A DNA stretch of 64,000 bases from UBA6522 sp965221035 (GTDB taxonomy: Bacteria; Pseudomonadota; Gammaproteobacteria; Steroidobacterales; Rariloculaceae): the NCBI GenBank assembly GCA_965221035.1, contig OZ244860.1:1240001-1304000 (forward strand), given 5' to 3'. Made by a program: the position numbers and the translations under genes. Numbering within the stretch: position 1 is the first letter of the stretch; each line of letters begins with the position of its first letter. Below the pieces are notes generated by a model. It saw nothing but the letters and a program-made list of their open reading frames with translations, was not told the origin of the DNA and searched no databases. Below, piece by piece: positions 1 to 8,094 of this stretch.

Positions 1-635
1 CGATCACGTATGTGCTCCTTGCTGCGCTCCAGTTGTTCCCGGGCGAACAGCACCAGCCGGTCCACCACCGCCTGGGAGTGCCCGCCCGAAGCCACCACTT
101 CCAGCGCGGCCTGGAATGCGGAAGATAACGGTGCCCGGTCCAGCGCCGAGCCCAATATCTCCCGAAGGGCGTTGCGCAACTGGGCGCTGTCCGTCGCGCT
201 CAACAACCACACCAGCGCCACGCTGATGTCCCGGCCCAGGTTGCGCGCGTGGTCTTCGTCGGCCAGCCAGGCCCCCGCACGAGCGGCAAGGTCCACGTTT
301 TCCAGGCGCGCCGCCACCGTCTCCCCGACCAGGAAATGATCGCGAATGAAATCCGCCAGCATCCGGCCGATTTCGTCCTTGCGCGTGGGCACGATGGCGG
401 TATGCGGTACGGGCAGCCCCAGCGGATGGCGGAACAGCGCAGTGACCGCGAACCAGTCCGCCAACGCGCCGATCAGCCCGGCTTCGGCAAAGGCCTGGAC
501 CAGCCCCAGCCAGGGATGGCGCGGCAGCAGCAGGCTGGTCGCGACAAACAGGGCCGCCATGGCGAGCAGAAGGCCGGTGGCGATCCAGCGCATCCGCGCC
601 AGCCGGCGCGCCATGAGCGCTTCGGCAGTGTTCAC
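1..635 (-). CDS. DUF445 family membrane protein, 3' end missing
   Basis: Only the first ~211 residues lie in the window; the gene runs off the left edge. The translation has one N-terminal hydrophobic segment (about residues 17-40) followed by the family signature AEAGLIGALADWFAVTALF and then RHPLGLPVPHTAIVPTRKDE, typical of DUF445/YjiN-like inner-membrane proteins of unknown function. I chose the GTG at 633-635 because it overlaps the pyrF stop codon as GTGA, which suggests translational coupling; an ATG at 612-614 is the alternative. It is the last visible gene of the dgt-pyrF run. No biochemical role can be inferred from the sequence. Confidence 0.85.
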   Translation of the reverse strand, partial: MNTAEALMARRLARMRWIATGLLLAMAALFVATSLLLPRHPWLGLVQAFAEAGLIGALADWFAVTALFRHPLGLPVPHTAIVPTRKDEIGRMLADFIRDHFLVGETVAARLENVDLAARAGAWLADEDHARNLGRDISVALVWLLSATDSAQLRNALREILGSALDRAPLSSAFQAALEVVASGGHSQAVVDRLVLFAREQLERSKEHIRD

Positions 636-1366
636 GGCGATGCGGCTGCGATCTCCGCCTGCACCGCCTCCGCCGCCTGCCGCGGGCTCGAGGCGTTGCG
701 GATCGGCCGACCCATCACGATGTAGTCCGCGCCGTTTGAGAACGCCCGCGCGGGGGTCACTATCCGCTTCTGGTCGTCCGGGGTGTCCGCCCCCGCGCGG
801 CGCACACCCGGAGTCACGATCCGCGGACCGCGTCCGAGGTCGGCCCGAAGCGCGGCGGCTTCAAGACCCGAAGCGATCAGGCCGTCACTGCCGGCGGCGA
901 CCGCCACTCGCGCGCGCCGCAACACCAGGTCTTCAACCTCCATGCTGATGCCCATGTCACGAAGGTCTTCCCTCCCGATGCTGGTGAGCACGGTGACCGC
1001 GAGAATCTGCATCGGGCCCTTCTCCGACGCCGCGGCCTCGATGATGGCGCGATCACCGTGGACCGTCACGAAGGAGGCGCCGCGTCCGGCCAGTTGGCGC
1101 ACGGCCGCGGCCACGGTCGCCGGGATATCGTAGAGCTTCAGGTCCGCGAATACCCGCTTGCCGCTCTCGAGCAACCAATCCAGCAGTTGGAAGTAGCCGC
1201 CCGATGCCATGAGTTCGAGCCCGATCTTGTAGAACTCCACGGCGTCGCCCAATTCCCGCACAAGCTCCCTTGCGGCATCGGGACCGGGCACATCGAGGGC
1301 GACGATCAGGCGCTGGCGGGGCGGAATGGTCGTGCGGGGGGAAACGGATTCGGTCACGCCGGACAT
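632..1366 (-). CDS. pyrF: Orotidine 5'-phosphate decarboxylase
   Basis: Decarboxylates OMP to UMP, the last step of de novo pyrimidine synthesis, in the cytoplasm. The translation begins (after a ~20-residue extension) with RLIVALDVPG and carries the catalytic signature ADLKLYDIP, with the Asp-Lys-x-x-Asp arrangement of the family, plus a C-terminal phosphate-binding region (VTPGVRR, YIVMGRPI). At 244 aa it has normal length. The ATG at 1364-1366 overlaps the upstream dgt stop by one base (TAATG), so I prefer it to the ATG at 1393. Its stop overlaps the next gene. The 1-4 bp overlaps suggest one transcript with dgt and the DUF445 gene. Confidence 0.95.
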   Translation of the reverse strand: MSGVTESVSPRTTIPPRQRLIVALDVPGPDAARELVRELGDAVEFYKIGLELMASGGYFQLLDWLLESGKRVFADLKLYDIPATVAAAVRQLAGRGASFVTVHGDRAIIEAAASEKGPMQILAVTVLTSIGREDLRDMGISMEVEDLVLRRARVAVAAGSDGLIASGLEAAALRADLGRGPRIVTPGVRRAGADTPDDQKRIVTPARAFSNGADYIVMGRPIRNASSPRQAAEAVQAEIAAASP

Positions 1367-2517
1367 TATCCGACTATTGGCGGTGTCTTGCACGCGCTCA
1401 GGTCGGCGTGAGCCCGCTGGGCGAACCGGTCCGTCATTCCCGAGATGTAGTCGGCGACGACCCGGGCCGACCCGGCCGCGCCTCCGGCTTCGCGGGCGAG
1501 CCGGGCGTGCTCGACGGGCATCAATCCCGGGTCCCGGACAAGGACAGCAAAAAGGGACGTGATGATTTCTTCCGCTTTCGCGCCCATGCTCCGAACCTTG
1601 GGGTGGTCGTAGAGCCGCTCCCGCAGAAACGCTTTCAGTTCCCGCTGGGCGCGGGCAAGTGAGGGACTGAATCCAACCAGCGGCTCAGGATGGCCGTATA
1701 CCGCCTCGACGCTTCCCGGAGACAGACACCGGATCCGCTCGCCGCTGGTGGCGACAACGTCTCGGATCAGCGTGCCGATCATGGCGCGCCCCACTTCGAA
1801 GTTTCTCTGCAGCGGGCCGATTCCCGGGTAGCGATGCTCCACCCGGCAAGCGGTCTCGTCCACGAACGCGATCCGCCGTAAGTCCTCGAATCGGATCAGT
1901 CCTGAGCGCAACCCGTCGTCCAGGTCGTGATTGTTGTAGGCGATCTCGTCCGCCAGGTTCGCGAGTTGCGCTTCAATACCCGGCTGCCCGCGCTTGCGGG
2001 CATGTTCCCCAAGTACGCCCAGTTCGCGAGCGGCCTCGCCGGAACAGCGTTTCAGGATGCCCTCGCGTGATTCGAAGGTCAGGTTCAGCCCGCGGAATGC
2101 CGCGTATCGCCGTTCCAGGCGATCCACCACCCGCAACGACTGGAGGTTGTGCTCGAAGCCTCCGTATGGCGCCATGCAGCGGTCGAGGGCGTCCTGCCCG
2201 GCGTGCCCGAATGGCGTATGGCCGAGGTCGTGGGCCAGGCTGATGGTTTCGGAGAGGTCTTCATTGACACGCAACGTACGCGCCATGCTGCGGGCAATTT
2301 GCGCCACTTCCAGCGAATGGGTGAGCCGGGTTCGGTAGTGATCGCCCTCGTGGTTGACAAACACCTGGGTCTTGTAGACCAGGCGCCGGAAGGAAACCGA
2401 ATGGATGATGCGGTCCCGGTCCCGCTGATACTCGCTTCGATGTTTCGGCGGGTCCTCTGCATGGACGCGGCCGCGGGAGGTTTCCCCGGTCGCCGCGTAG
2501 GGAGCCAACGAGTACAT
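1366..2517 (-). CDS. dgt: dGTP triphosphohydrolase-like HD protein
   Basis: An HD-superfamily phosphohydrolase of the Dgt family, which hydrolyses dNTPs (classically dGTP) to nucleoside and tripolyphosphate and so affects dNTP pools. The motifs visible in order are a histidine in THSLEVAQIARSMAR, then AHDLGHTPFGHAG (the HD dyad) and a later LADEIAYNNHDLDDG with the distal Asp of the metal site. At 383 aa it fits the short 'dGTPase-like' subfamily (about 370-400 aa) rather than E. coli Dgt (505 aa), so the true substrate may differ. It begins 9 bp after aroB and overlaps pyrF by one base, consistent with an aroK-aroB-dgt-pyrF operon. Confidence 0.9.
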   Translation of the reverse strand: MYSLAPYAATGETSRGRVHAEDPPKHRSEYQRDRDRIIHSVSFRRLVYKTQVFVNHEGDHYRTRLTHSLEVAQIARSMARTLRVNEDLSETISLAHDLGHTPFGHAGQDALDRCMAPYGGFEHNLQSLRVVDRLERRYAAFRGLNLTFESREGILKRCSGEAARELGVLGEHARKRGQPGIEAQLANLADEIAYNNHDLDDGLRSGLIRFEDLRRIAFVDETACRVEHRYPGIGPLQRNFEVGRAMIGTLIRDVVATSGERIRCLSPGSVEAVYGHPEPLVGFSPSLARAQRELKAFLRERLYDHPKVRSMGAKAEEIITSLFAVLVRDPGLMPVEHARLAREAGGAAGSARVVADYISGMTDRFAQRAHADLSACKTPPIVG

Positions 2518-2526
2518 CGGAAAACG

Positions 2527-3648
2527 TCAGGATGCGGCCGCGCGCTTCCGGCGGGCTGGCGAACCATGCGTCCGGGCGCGGGTGTCGATCACCTGCCGCA
2601 GCAGGTCGGCATCCGGTGCGGCCATCACCGCGGCACGGCCGAGCCGTTCGAGAAAGATCATCCTCAGCCCCGCGCTCTCGGCCTTCTTGTCAAGGTTCAT
2701 GGTCCGGAGCAGCGCGTCGACATCGATGTCGGGCGCCGGAGCGATGGGCAGTCGCGCACGGCGAAGCAGCGTCTCCACCCGACGGCAATCAGCCGCGTCG
2801 ATCATGCCGAGGGCCTCGGAAGTCCACGCCGCCAGCGCGATCCCCGCCGCCACGGCTTCGCCGTGCAGCCAGTCCCGGTAATCGCCCAGGGACTCCAGCG
2901 CGTGGCCGAACGTGTGGCCCAGATTGAGCAAGGCGCGGCGGCCCCGCTCCAGTTCGTCCTCGGCGACGATGGCGGCCTTGACTTCGCAACTTCTTCTGAC
3001 GATGTGGGCGAGCGCGTCGGCGTCCTGGTCGAGAATCGCGTCCATGTTGTCTTCCAGCCAGGCCAGGAACGCCTCGTCCAGAATCAGGCCATGCTTGATG
3101 ACTTCCGCCAGCCCGGCGGAGAACTCCCGGTCCGGAAGGCTCGCAAGCGTATCCGTATCCGCCAGTACCGCGATGGGCTGGTGAAACGCCCCGATCATGT
3201 TCTTGGCCTGCGGATGGTTCACCGCCGTCTTGCCTCCAACCGAAGCATCGACCTGCGCCAGCAGTGTCGTGGGAACCTGCGCGAACGCGATCCCGCGCTG
3301 GTAACAGGCCGCGGCGAATCCCGTGAGATCGCCGATCACTCCGCCGCCCAGGGCCACCAGGCAGGCATCCCGACGGAAGCCCTCGGCCACCAGCCGATCC
3401 ATGATCGCGCCCATCACAGCCAGATTCTTCTGCCCCTCCCCGTCCGGGAGGATGATCGTGCACCGCTGTCGGGCCGCAAGGGCGCGTTCCAACCGAGCCA
3501 GGTAGAGGGGCGCGACGATCTCGTTGGTTACGATCATCACCTGTTTCGCCGGAATGCTGCGCCGCAAGAGGTCACCGTCATCGATGAGCCCCGGTCCGAT
3601 ATGGATGGGATAGCTGCGTTCACCCAGCGAGACGGTGATGGTCTTCAT
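2527..3648 (-). CDS. aroB: 3-dehydroquinate synthase
   Basis: Converts DAHP to 3-dehydroquinate (second step of the shikimate pathway) with NAD+ and a divalent metal. Visible motifs are GGGVIGDLTGFAAACYQRG (nucleotide-binding), NHPQAKNMIGAFHQP, and metal ligands in AGLAEVIKHG and NLGHTFGHALE. The start is taken as the ATG at 3646-3648 (MKTITVSLGERSYPI), which aligns with the usual N-terminus; an in-frame ATG at 3696 would overlap aroK. The resulting 373 aa is the usual length. It lies 19 bp downstream of aroK, the common gammaproteobacterial pilQ-aroK-aroB arrangement. Confidence 0.95.
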   Translation of the reverse strand: MKTITVSLGERSYPIHIGPGLIDDGDLLRRSIPAKQVMIVTNEIVAPLYLARLERALAARQRCTIILPDGEGQKNLAVMGAIMDRLVAEGFRRDACLVALGGGVIGDLTGFAAACYQRGIAFAQVPTTLLAQVDASVGGKTAVNHPQAKNMIGAFHQPIAVLADTDTLASLPDREFSAGLAEVIKHGLILDEAFLAWLEDNMDAILDQDADALAHIVRRSCEVKAAIVAEDELERGRRALLNLGHTFGHALESLGDYRDWLHGEAVAAGIALAAWTSEALGMIDAADCRRVETLLRRARLPIAPAPDIDVDALLRTMNLDKKAESAGLRMIFLERLGRAAVMAAPDADLLRQVIDTRARTHGSPARRKRAAAS

Positions 3649-3667
3649 GCCGTGGCGTCGCGACAGG

Positions 3668-4252
3668 TCAATGGCCTTCCGCCGGAGCCGCCGCATCGGT
3701 AGTGGCAGTGGACGCGGACAGTGGCGCGGCGAATCCCCGCTCTCGAAGCCGTTCGCCGATCATCCGAACCGTGACCCCGATCCTCTGGTCGCCCGTGGGG
3801 ACAACGACATCGGCGATCTCCTCATACACCGGACCGCGCAGTTCCATCAAGTCCCGCAACACCTCCGCCGCGTCCCGGTCCCGCAGCAGGGGCCGGTTGT
3901 CGCCATGCCGCGTTCGTTCCAATTGGTGCGCCAGGCTGGTCTTCAGGTAGACGACGGTTCCGCAGCCGCCGAGCAGTCTGCGATTGTCCGGGTCCATCAC
4001 CGCGCCCCCGCCGGTGGACAGGACCACGTTTTCCCGGCGGCTGAGATCGGCGATGACCGTGCATTCCCGTGCGCGGAAGCCCTGCTCGCCTTCCTTGTCG
4101 AAGATGAAGGAGATGTCCACACCGGTTCGGCGTTCGATCTCACCGTCACTGTCCACGAAGTCCATGCCCAGATATCTGGCCAGTTGCCGACCCACCGCGG
4201 TTTTCCCGGAACCCATGGGACCCACCAGGACGACATTGGATTTGCTGTTCAT
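3668..4252 (-). CDS. aroK: Shikimate kinase
   Basis: Phosphorylates shikimate to shikimate 3-phosphate. It has a Walker A loop GPMGSGKT near the N-terminus, the shikimate-binding DSDGEIERRTG, the GGG motif in LSTGGGAVMDP, and a lid with RPLL. At 194 aa it is slightly longer than E. coli AroK (173 aa) because of an Ala/Ser/Thr-rich C-terminal tail (APLSASTATTDAAAPAEGH) with no known role. It is the first gene of the aroK-aroB-dgt-pyrF run. Classic order would place pilQ immediately upstream; here a plus-strand DUF2237 gene separates them. Confidence 0.95.
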   Translation of the reverse strand: MNSKSNVVLVGPMGSGKTAVGRQLARYLGMDFVDSDGEIERRTGVDISFIFDKEGEQGFRARECTVIADLSRRENVVLSTGGGAVMDPDNRRLLGGCGTVVYLKTSLAHQLERTRHGDNRPLLRDRDAAEVLRDLMELRGPVYEEIADVVVPTGDQRIGVTVRMIGERLRERGFAAPLSASTATTDAAAPAEGH

Positions 4253-4380
4253 TCAGTCCATTCCGATCAACGAATCGCGCGACGCCCATCAAGGCGCTCC
4301 CCGCGGAGGTGATTCTAGCAGTACGAATTGGGCACACCCACGGAATTTGACGGTTTGCGATCATCGGAGGCATCATCGTC

Positions 4381-4785
4381 GTGATATCCATTGCCCAGGT
4401 GGCGAAACCTCCGATGGACCGATCAGTCAACGTATTCGGCGAACCGCTGGAAGACTGCAACCAGGACCCGGTAACGGGCTTCTTTCGCGACGGATGCTGC
4501 AATACCGACGACTCGGACCTGGGTTCCCACACCGTCTGCGTACGCGTCACCGAGGAGTTTCTCGAGTTTTCGTCCTCCAGGGGGAACGACCTGTCGACCC
4601 CCCATCCGGAGTTCGGGTTTCCGGGTCTTCAGCCCGGCGACCGCTGGTGTCTGTGCGCGGTGCGCTGGCTCGAGGCCTTTCAGCACGGCATGGCGCCGCG
4701 TGTGATGCTCAAGTCCACCCACGCCCGCGCCCTGGAAGTGGTTCCGCTGTCAGTACTGAGAGAGTACGCGGCCGACCTGAATTGA
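4381..4785 (+). CDS. DUF2237 family protein
   Basis: A 134-aa soluble protein matching the conserved DUF2237 pattern: NVFGEPLEDCNQDPVTGFFRDGCC, then GSHTVC, EFLEFSSSRGNDLSTP, and FPGLQPGDRWCLCA. Six or more conserved cysteines are present. The function is unknown. I chose the GTG at 4381, which has a GGAGG box at 4366-4370 at 10-base spacing; an ATG at 4414 is the alternative. The gene stands alone on the plus strand between pilQ and aroK (both minus), interrupting an otherwise conserved gene order, so it was probably inserted there in this lineage. Confidence 0.85.
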   Translation: MISIAQVAKPPMDRSVNVFGEPLEDCNQDPVTGFFRDGCCNTDDSDLGSHTVCVRVTEEFLEFSSSRGNDLSTPHPEFGFPGLQPGDRWCLCAVRWLEAFQHGMAPRVMLKSTHARALEVVPLSVLREYAADLN

Positions 4786-4872
4786 ACCGCCGTGCCTGCG
4801 GAACCCGCCGCGTTACGGAGACACCCGAAACCCGGCCGAGGCCCGGTGGCCTCCCAATCCCCCGACCGGGAC

Positions 4873-6384
4873 TCACTCGCGCAGGATGTTCGGCGTCACG
4901 AACACCATCAGTTCGACTTCCTTCTCGATCGTGACCCGGGAGCGGAACAGGCGGCCCAGCGCCGGCACGTCGCCCAACACCGGCACCTGGCTGGTGGCTT
5001 CCCGCGACTCGGTCTCGATGATGCCACCGAGAACCACGGTTTCCCCGTCGCCCACCAGAACCTGGGTCGTCAGCGACCGCGTGTCCACGCTCGGCACAAG
5101 GCCGCCCGTGGCGCTGGACACCAGTTCGCCGACCGAATCCTTGGTGACCACCAGATCCATGACGATGCGGTCGTCCGGAGTGATCTGCGGCGTCACCGAC
5201 AGGCTCAACACGGCCTCCTTGAACTGGGTAGTGGTGGCGCCGCTGGATGAGGACTCCTGATAGGGAATCTCCGTACCCTGCTCGATGCGCGCCTGCTTCT
5301 GGTTGGCGGTGATGATGCGGGGCATGGAGACAATCCGCCCGTTGCCTTCGGCCTGGATCGCGGAGAGCTCGAGATCCAGCAGGTAGTCGGGCCGCAAGAT
5401 CGCCAGTGACAGACGCCCGGCGGGATTGGCGACCGGAAGGTTGACGCTGTAGCGCTGATCGACGGGCGGCATGAAACCCGATAGAGGGCCTGGCCCGCTT
5501 GCGATGCCTTCGACCGCCGAGGCCGCCAGCGAGTCGACTCCCGCTCCGGTGCCGGATATCGCGATCAATGTATCGTCGGTCGGCGAGCCGATGGCCGTGG
5601 CCCCCAGGCGCACTCCCAGATCCCGCCGGTAGTCGCCGTTGACGATGACGACCCGGGATTCGATCAGCACCTGGCGGACGGGCTTGTCGAGGGTTGCGAC
5701 CAATGCCGCGATGTCCTCGATGCGGCTGGCGATATCCTGCACCAGCAGGGTATTGGTCCGTTCATCGACGGTCACGCTGCCGCGGGCGGAAACCAGCGGA
5801 TTCTGGCCGCCGCCCAGGGCGAGGGTCGCCAAATCGGCGGCCTTGGCGTAGTTGATCTGAAGGTATCTGGTTTGCAGCGGCTCCTGCTGCCGGCGTTGGA
5901 GTTGTTCGGCCTGGGCGGCCTGTTCCCGTGCGGCCAGCTCCTCCGGGGGAGCGACAATGATCACGTTGCCGTGCCGGCGCGTGTCGAGGCCCTTTGTCGT
6001 CAGTATGGTGTCGAGCACCTGATCCCAAGGTACATCCCTCAGTTGCAGGGTCACGCCGCCCTGGACCGAGTCGCTCACGACCATGTTCAAACCACCCGTT
6101 TCGGCCAGCAACTGCAGCACGGCGCGTGTGGGTATGTCCTGGAAATTCAGCGACAACCGTTCGCCTGAGTAGCCATCCCCGTTCTCGGACGAACCGGATG
6201 GACCGGATGGACCGGGCGGATCGGATGGACCGGGCGGATCGGATGGACCGGGCGGATCGGATGGACCGGGCGGATCGGCAGTAGACTGAGCCTGAACTTC
6301 CAACGTAGAAGAGAAAACGGTCCAGGCTGCCACCGCACATACCCATCCGGCCACCCGGTAACCGCATTTCAACGCCTGTCTCAT
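4873..6384 (-). CDS. pilQ: Type IV pilus secretin PilQ (short form)
   Basis: Forms the outer-membrane secretin channel through which type IV pili emerge. After a signal peptide (residues ~1-32, ending VQAQS) comes a Pro/Gly/Ser-rich repeat linker, then an STN-like domain (LNFQDIPTRAVLQLLAETGG...), a secretin N1/NolW domain (LQTRYLQINYAKAADLATLA), and the secretin core ending in VPVLGDVPALGRLFRSR. At 503 aa it is well short of usual PilQ (about 700 aa) because the N-terminal peptidoglycan-binding AMIN domains are absent and the DPPGPS-type linker sits in their place. It is the last gene of pilM-N-O-P-Q, 32 bp after pilP. Confidence 0.93.
   Translation of the reverse strand: MRQALKCGYRVAGWVCAVAAWTVFSSTLEVQAQSTADPPGPSDPPGPSDPPGPSDPPGPSGPSGSSENGDGYSGERLSLNFQDIPTRAVLQLLAETGGLNMVVSDSVQGGVTLQLRDVPWDQVLDTILTTKGLDTRRHGNVIIVAPPEELAAREQAAQAEQLQRRQQEPLQTRYLQINYAKAADLATLALGGGQNPLVSARGSVTVDERTNTLLVQDIASRIEDIAALVATLDKPVRQVLIESRVVIVNGDYRRDLGVRLGATAIGSPTDDTLIAISGTGAGVDSLAASAVEGIASGPGPLSGFMPPVDQRYSVNLPVANPAGRLSLAILRPDYLLDLELSAIQAEGNGRIVSMPRIITANQKQARIEQGTEIPYQESSSSGATTTQFKEAVLSLSVTPQITPDDRIVMDLVVTKDSVGELVSSATGGLVPSVDTRSLTTQVLVGDGETVVLGGIIETESREATSQVPVLGDVPALGRLFRSRVTIEKEVELMVFVTPNILRE
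6205..6276. repeat. 18-bp tandem repeat inside pilQ
   Basis: Four identical 18-bp units (plus-strand unit GGATGGACCGGGCGGATC) at 6205-6222, 6223-6240, 6241-6258 and 6259-6276, with degenerate half-units on the 5' side (6196-6204). In the pilQ frame each unit encodes DPPGPS. Because the unit is a multiple of three, copy-number change by slippage would lengthen or shorten the linker without breaking the frame. Confidence 0.9.
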
Positions 6385-6416
6385 GTCACTCGATCCCCCT
6401 CGCCCGGATCCGGCGG

Positions 6417-6935
6417 TCAGTCGTCCATCAGCAGTGCGGCCGGGCGTTGCCGATGGCCGCCGTGCTCGTCCGCGACCAGTTCCACCAGCCGAACCTCATC
6501 CGTGGCGACGTGTGTCACCCGACCGTGGTCTCGTCCCAGAAATCCGCCTTCCGCCAGAAGGTGTACCAGTCCGTCGGGCGTCTGCACCAGCGCGAATCGC
6601 CCCGCTTCCGAACTCAGCGAACCGACCATGCGCAACGTGTCCAGCGAATAGTTCTCGAGCACCTCCCGTTCGCGGGCAGGATCCGGACCGCGACCCTCAT
6701 CGGCCACACGGGGCGCTTCCGATCCGCGCGCAAGCGGCGTGAAGGGTGATCGCCTTCCCGCCTCCAGGTAATCGAATTCCTCGGGTTCCTGAGTTTGCGG
6801 CAGGGACTCCAAGGGTGTTGCCGGCCTGGATCTGACGTCGTCCAGATAGGCGGTCAGATCGTCGGGCTTGCCGGCACAGGAGGCAACAACCGACGCGACC
6901 ATAACCACGGCCAATGGGTCCATTCGACCGTTCAT
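6417..6935 (-). CDS. pilP: Type IV pilus inner-membrane lipoprotein PilP
   Basis: PilP links the inner-membrane PilMNO platform to the PilQ secretin. The N-terminus has a hydrophobic signal ending in a lipobox (VVAS followed by Cys, about residue 20). A disordered linker follows, then the C-terminal beta domain with YSLDTLRMVGSL and ALVQTPDGLVHLLAEGGFLGRDHGRV, hallmark PilP sequence. At 172 aa it has normal length. It overlaps pilO by 4 bp and precedes pilQ by 32 bp, consistent with cotranscription. Confidence 0.92.
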   Translation of the reverse strand: MNGRMDPLAVVMVASVVASCAGKPDDLTAYLDDVRSRPATPLESLPQTQEPEEFDYLEAGRRSPFTPLARGSEAPRVADEGRGPDPAREREVLENYSLDTLRMVGSLSSEAGRFALVQTPDGLVHLLAEGGFLGRDHGRVTHVATDEVRLVELVADEHGGHRQRPAALLMDD

Positions 6936-7537
6936 GGCGATCCCTCCCCTTCCTCCAGCTGTCGGTAGGTCATTGCGGTGACATCCATCAGGAGATCGCC
7001 CGGACCGCCGCCGTCGAGCCGTCGGATCCGCAAGTCATGCAACGTCACCAGGCGCGGCATCGCGGATACTTCGCCGACGAAGCGCCCGAGCTGGTGATAA
7101 TCACCGGACAGGCTGAGGTTGATGGGCAACTCGACGTGGAATTCCCGTCGCTGCTCCTCCATCGGCTGGAACAGCCGTTCCTCCAGACCGGCGTTGATCC
7201 CCGCCTGAGATATGTCCGCAAGCATCCCGGGAATTTCGGTGGTGGCGGACAGGCGGCCCGGCTGCCTGCCGTACGAATCCCCGATCTCGTCAAGCTGCTC
7301 CCGATAAGCCGTCAGGCTCGCGGCCCGACGCTGTGCCTGTTCGAAGCGGCTTCGCAGTTCAGCTTCCTCGCGTCGCGCGGACTCGAGCAGGGCGTAATCC
7401 GCATCGACACCCAGGATTCGGACTCCCAGCACGAGCACCGCGGCAAGGGCCAGCGTGATCGCGACCGCGCGCACGCTCGGCGGCCACCGCCCGGGACCGC
7501 TCAAGTCCACCGACCGCAGTTTGTCGTCAAGTCTCAT
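6932..7537 (-). CDS. pilO: Type IV pilus alignment protein PilO
   Basis: A bitopic inner-membrane protein that heterodimerises with PilN. It has a short cytoplasmic N-terminus, one transmembrane segment (about residues 24-43, VRAVAITLALAAVLVLGVRI), a periplasmic coiled coil (residues ~55-85, Glu/Arg/Gln-rich) and a C-terminal ferredoxin-like domain with GDYHQLGRFVGEVSAMPRLV. At 201 aa it is typical. It lies one base after pilN and overlaps pilP. Confidence 0.92.
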   Translation of the reverse strand: MRLDDKLRSVDLSGPGRWPPSVRAVAITLALAAVLVLGVRILGVDADYALLESARREEAELRSRFEQAQRRAASLTAYREQLDEIGDSYGRQPGRLSATTEIPGMLADISQAGINAGLEERLFQPMEEQRREFHVELPINLSLSGDYHQLGRFVGEVSAMPRLVTLHDLRIRRLDGGGPGDLLMDVTAMTYRQLEEGEGSP

Positions 7538-7538
7538 T

Positions 7539-8093
7539 TCAGGGATCCCGCAGGGACGCGGCCTGCTCCATGGAGATGGTGAATCGGGCCCGCTTCACGG
7601 CACCTTCGGGATCGACCTCCACCACCTCGAGCCGGGGTGTGAGAAACCATTGCGACGCGTCGATGTTCCGCATCAGCGCCGCGACCCGGCCGCTGGACTC
7701 CGCCAGACCGTCAAGTACGATTCGGTCGCCGTTGCGGGCGACTTCCACCAGCTGTACGCCGGCCGGGACAACCTCCACCAATTCGTCGAACATTCGGACC
7801 GCAAGCGGTCTGGCATGCCGCAATTCGACGAGAATCTTCAACCGGGCCAGCAGATGATTCCTGCGGATCTCGAGTTGCGCGAGTTCCGCAAGCTGCACGT
7901 CCAGCAATTCGATCTCGTTGAGGATGGTGCGATTGCGGTCTCGCTGTTCCGCCAGCAGGCCCTGCACGGCAAGCCTGGCGGCCAGGGCCGCCGCCCCACC
8001 CGCGAGGATGGTGAAACAAAGCACGGCCAGAAATTGCCGCTGCCGTCTTCGACGACGCTCCTCCCGCCAGGGCAACAGGTTGACTCTGGGCAT
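7539..8093 (-). CDS. pilN: Type IV pilus assembly protein PilN
   Basis: Inner-membrane partner of PilO; its cytoplasmic N-terminal peptide binds PilM. The translation starts MPRVNLLPWREERRRRRQRQ, containing the conserved NLLPWRE PilM-binding motif. A transmembrane segment follows (about residues 22-47), then a coiled coil and a C-terminal alpha/beta domain. At 184 aa it is typical. The gene lies one base after pilM and one base before pilO. Confidence 0.93.
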   Translation of the reverse strand: MPRVNLLPWREERRRRRQRQFLAVLCFTILAGGAAALAARLAVQGLLAEQRDRNRTILNEIELLDVQLAELAQLEIRRNHLLARLKILVELRHARPLAVRMFDELVEVVPAGVQLVEVARNGDRIVLDGLAESSGRVAALMRNIDASQWFLTPRLEVVEVDPEGAVKRARFTISMEQAASLRDP

Positions 8094-8094
8094 G

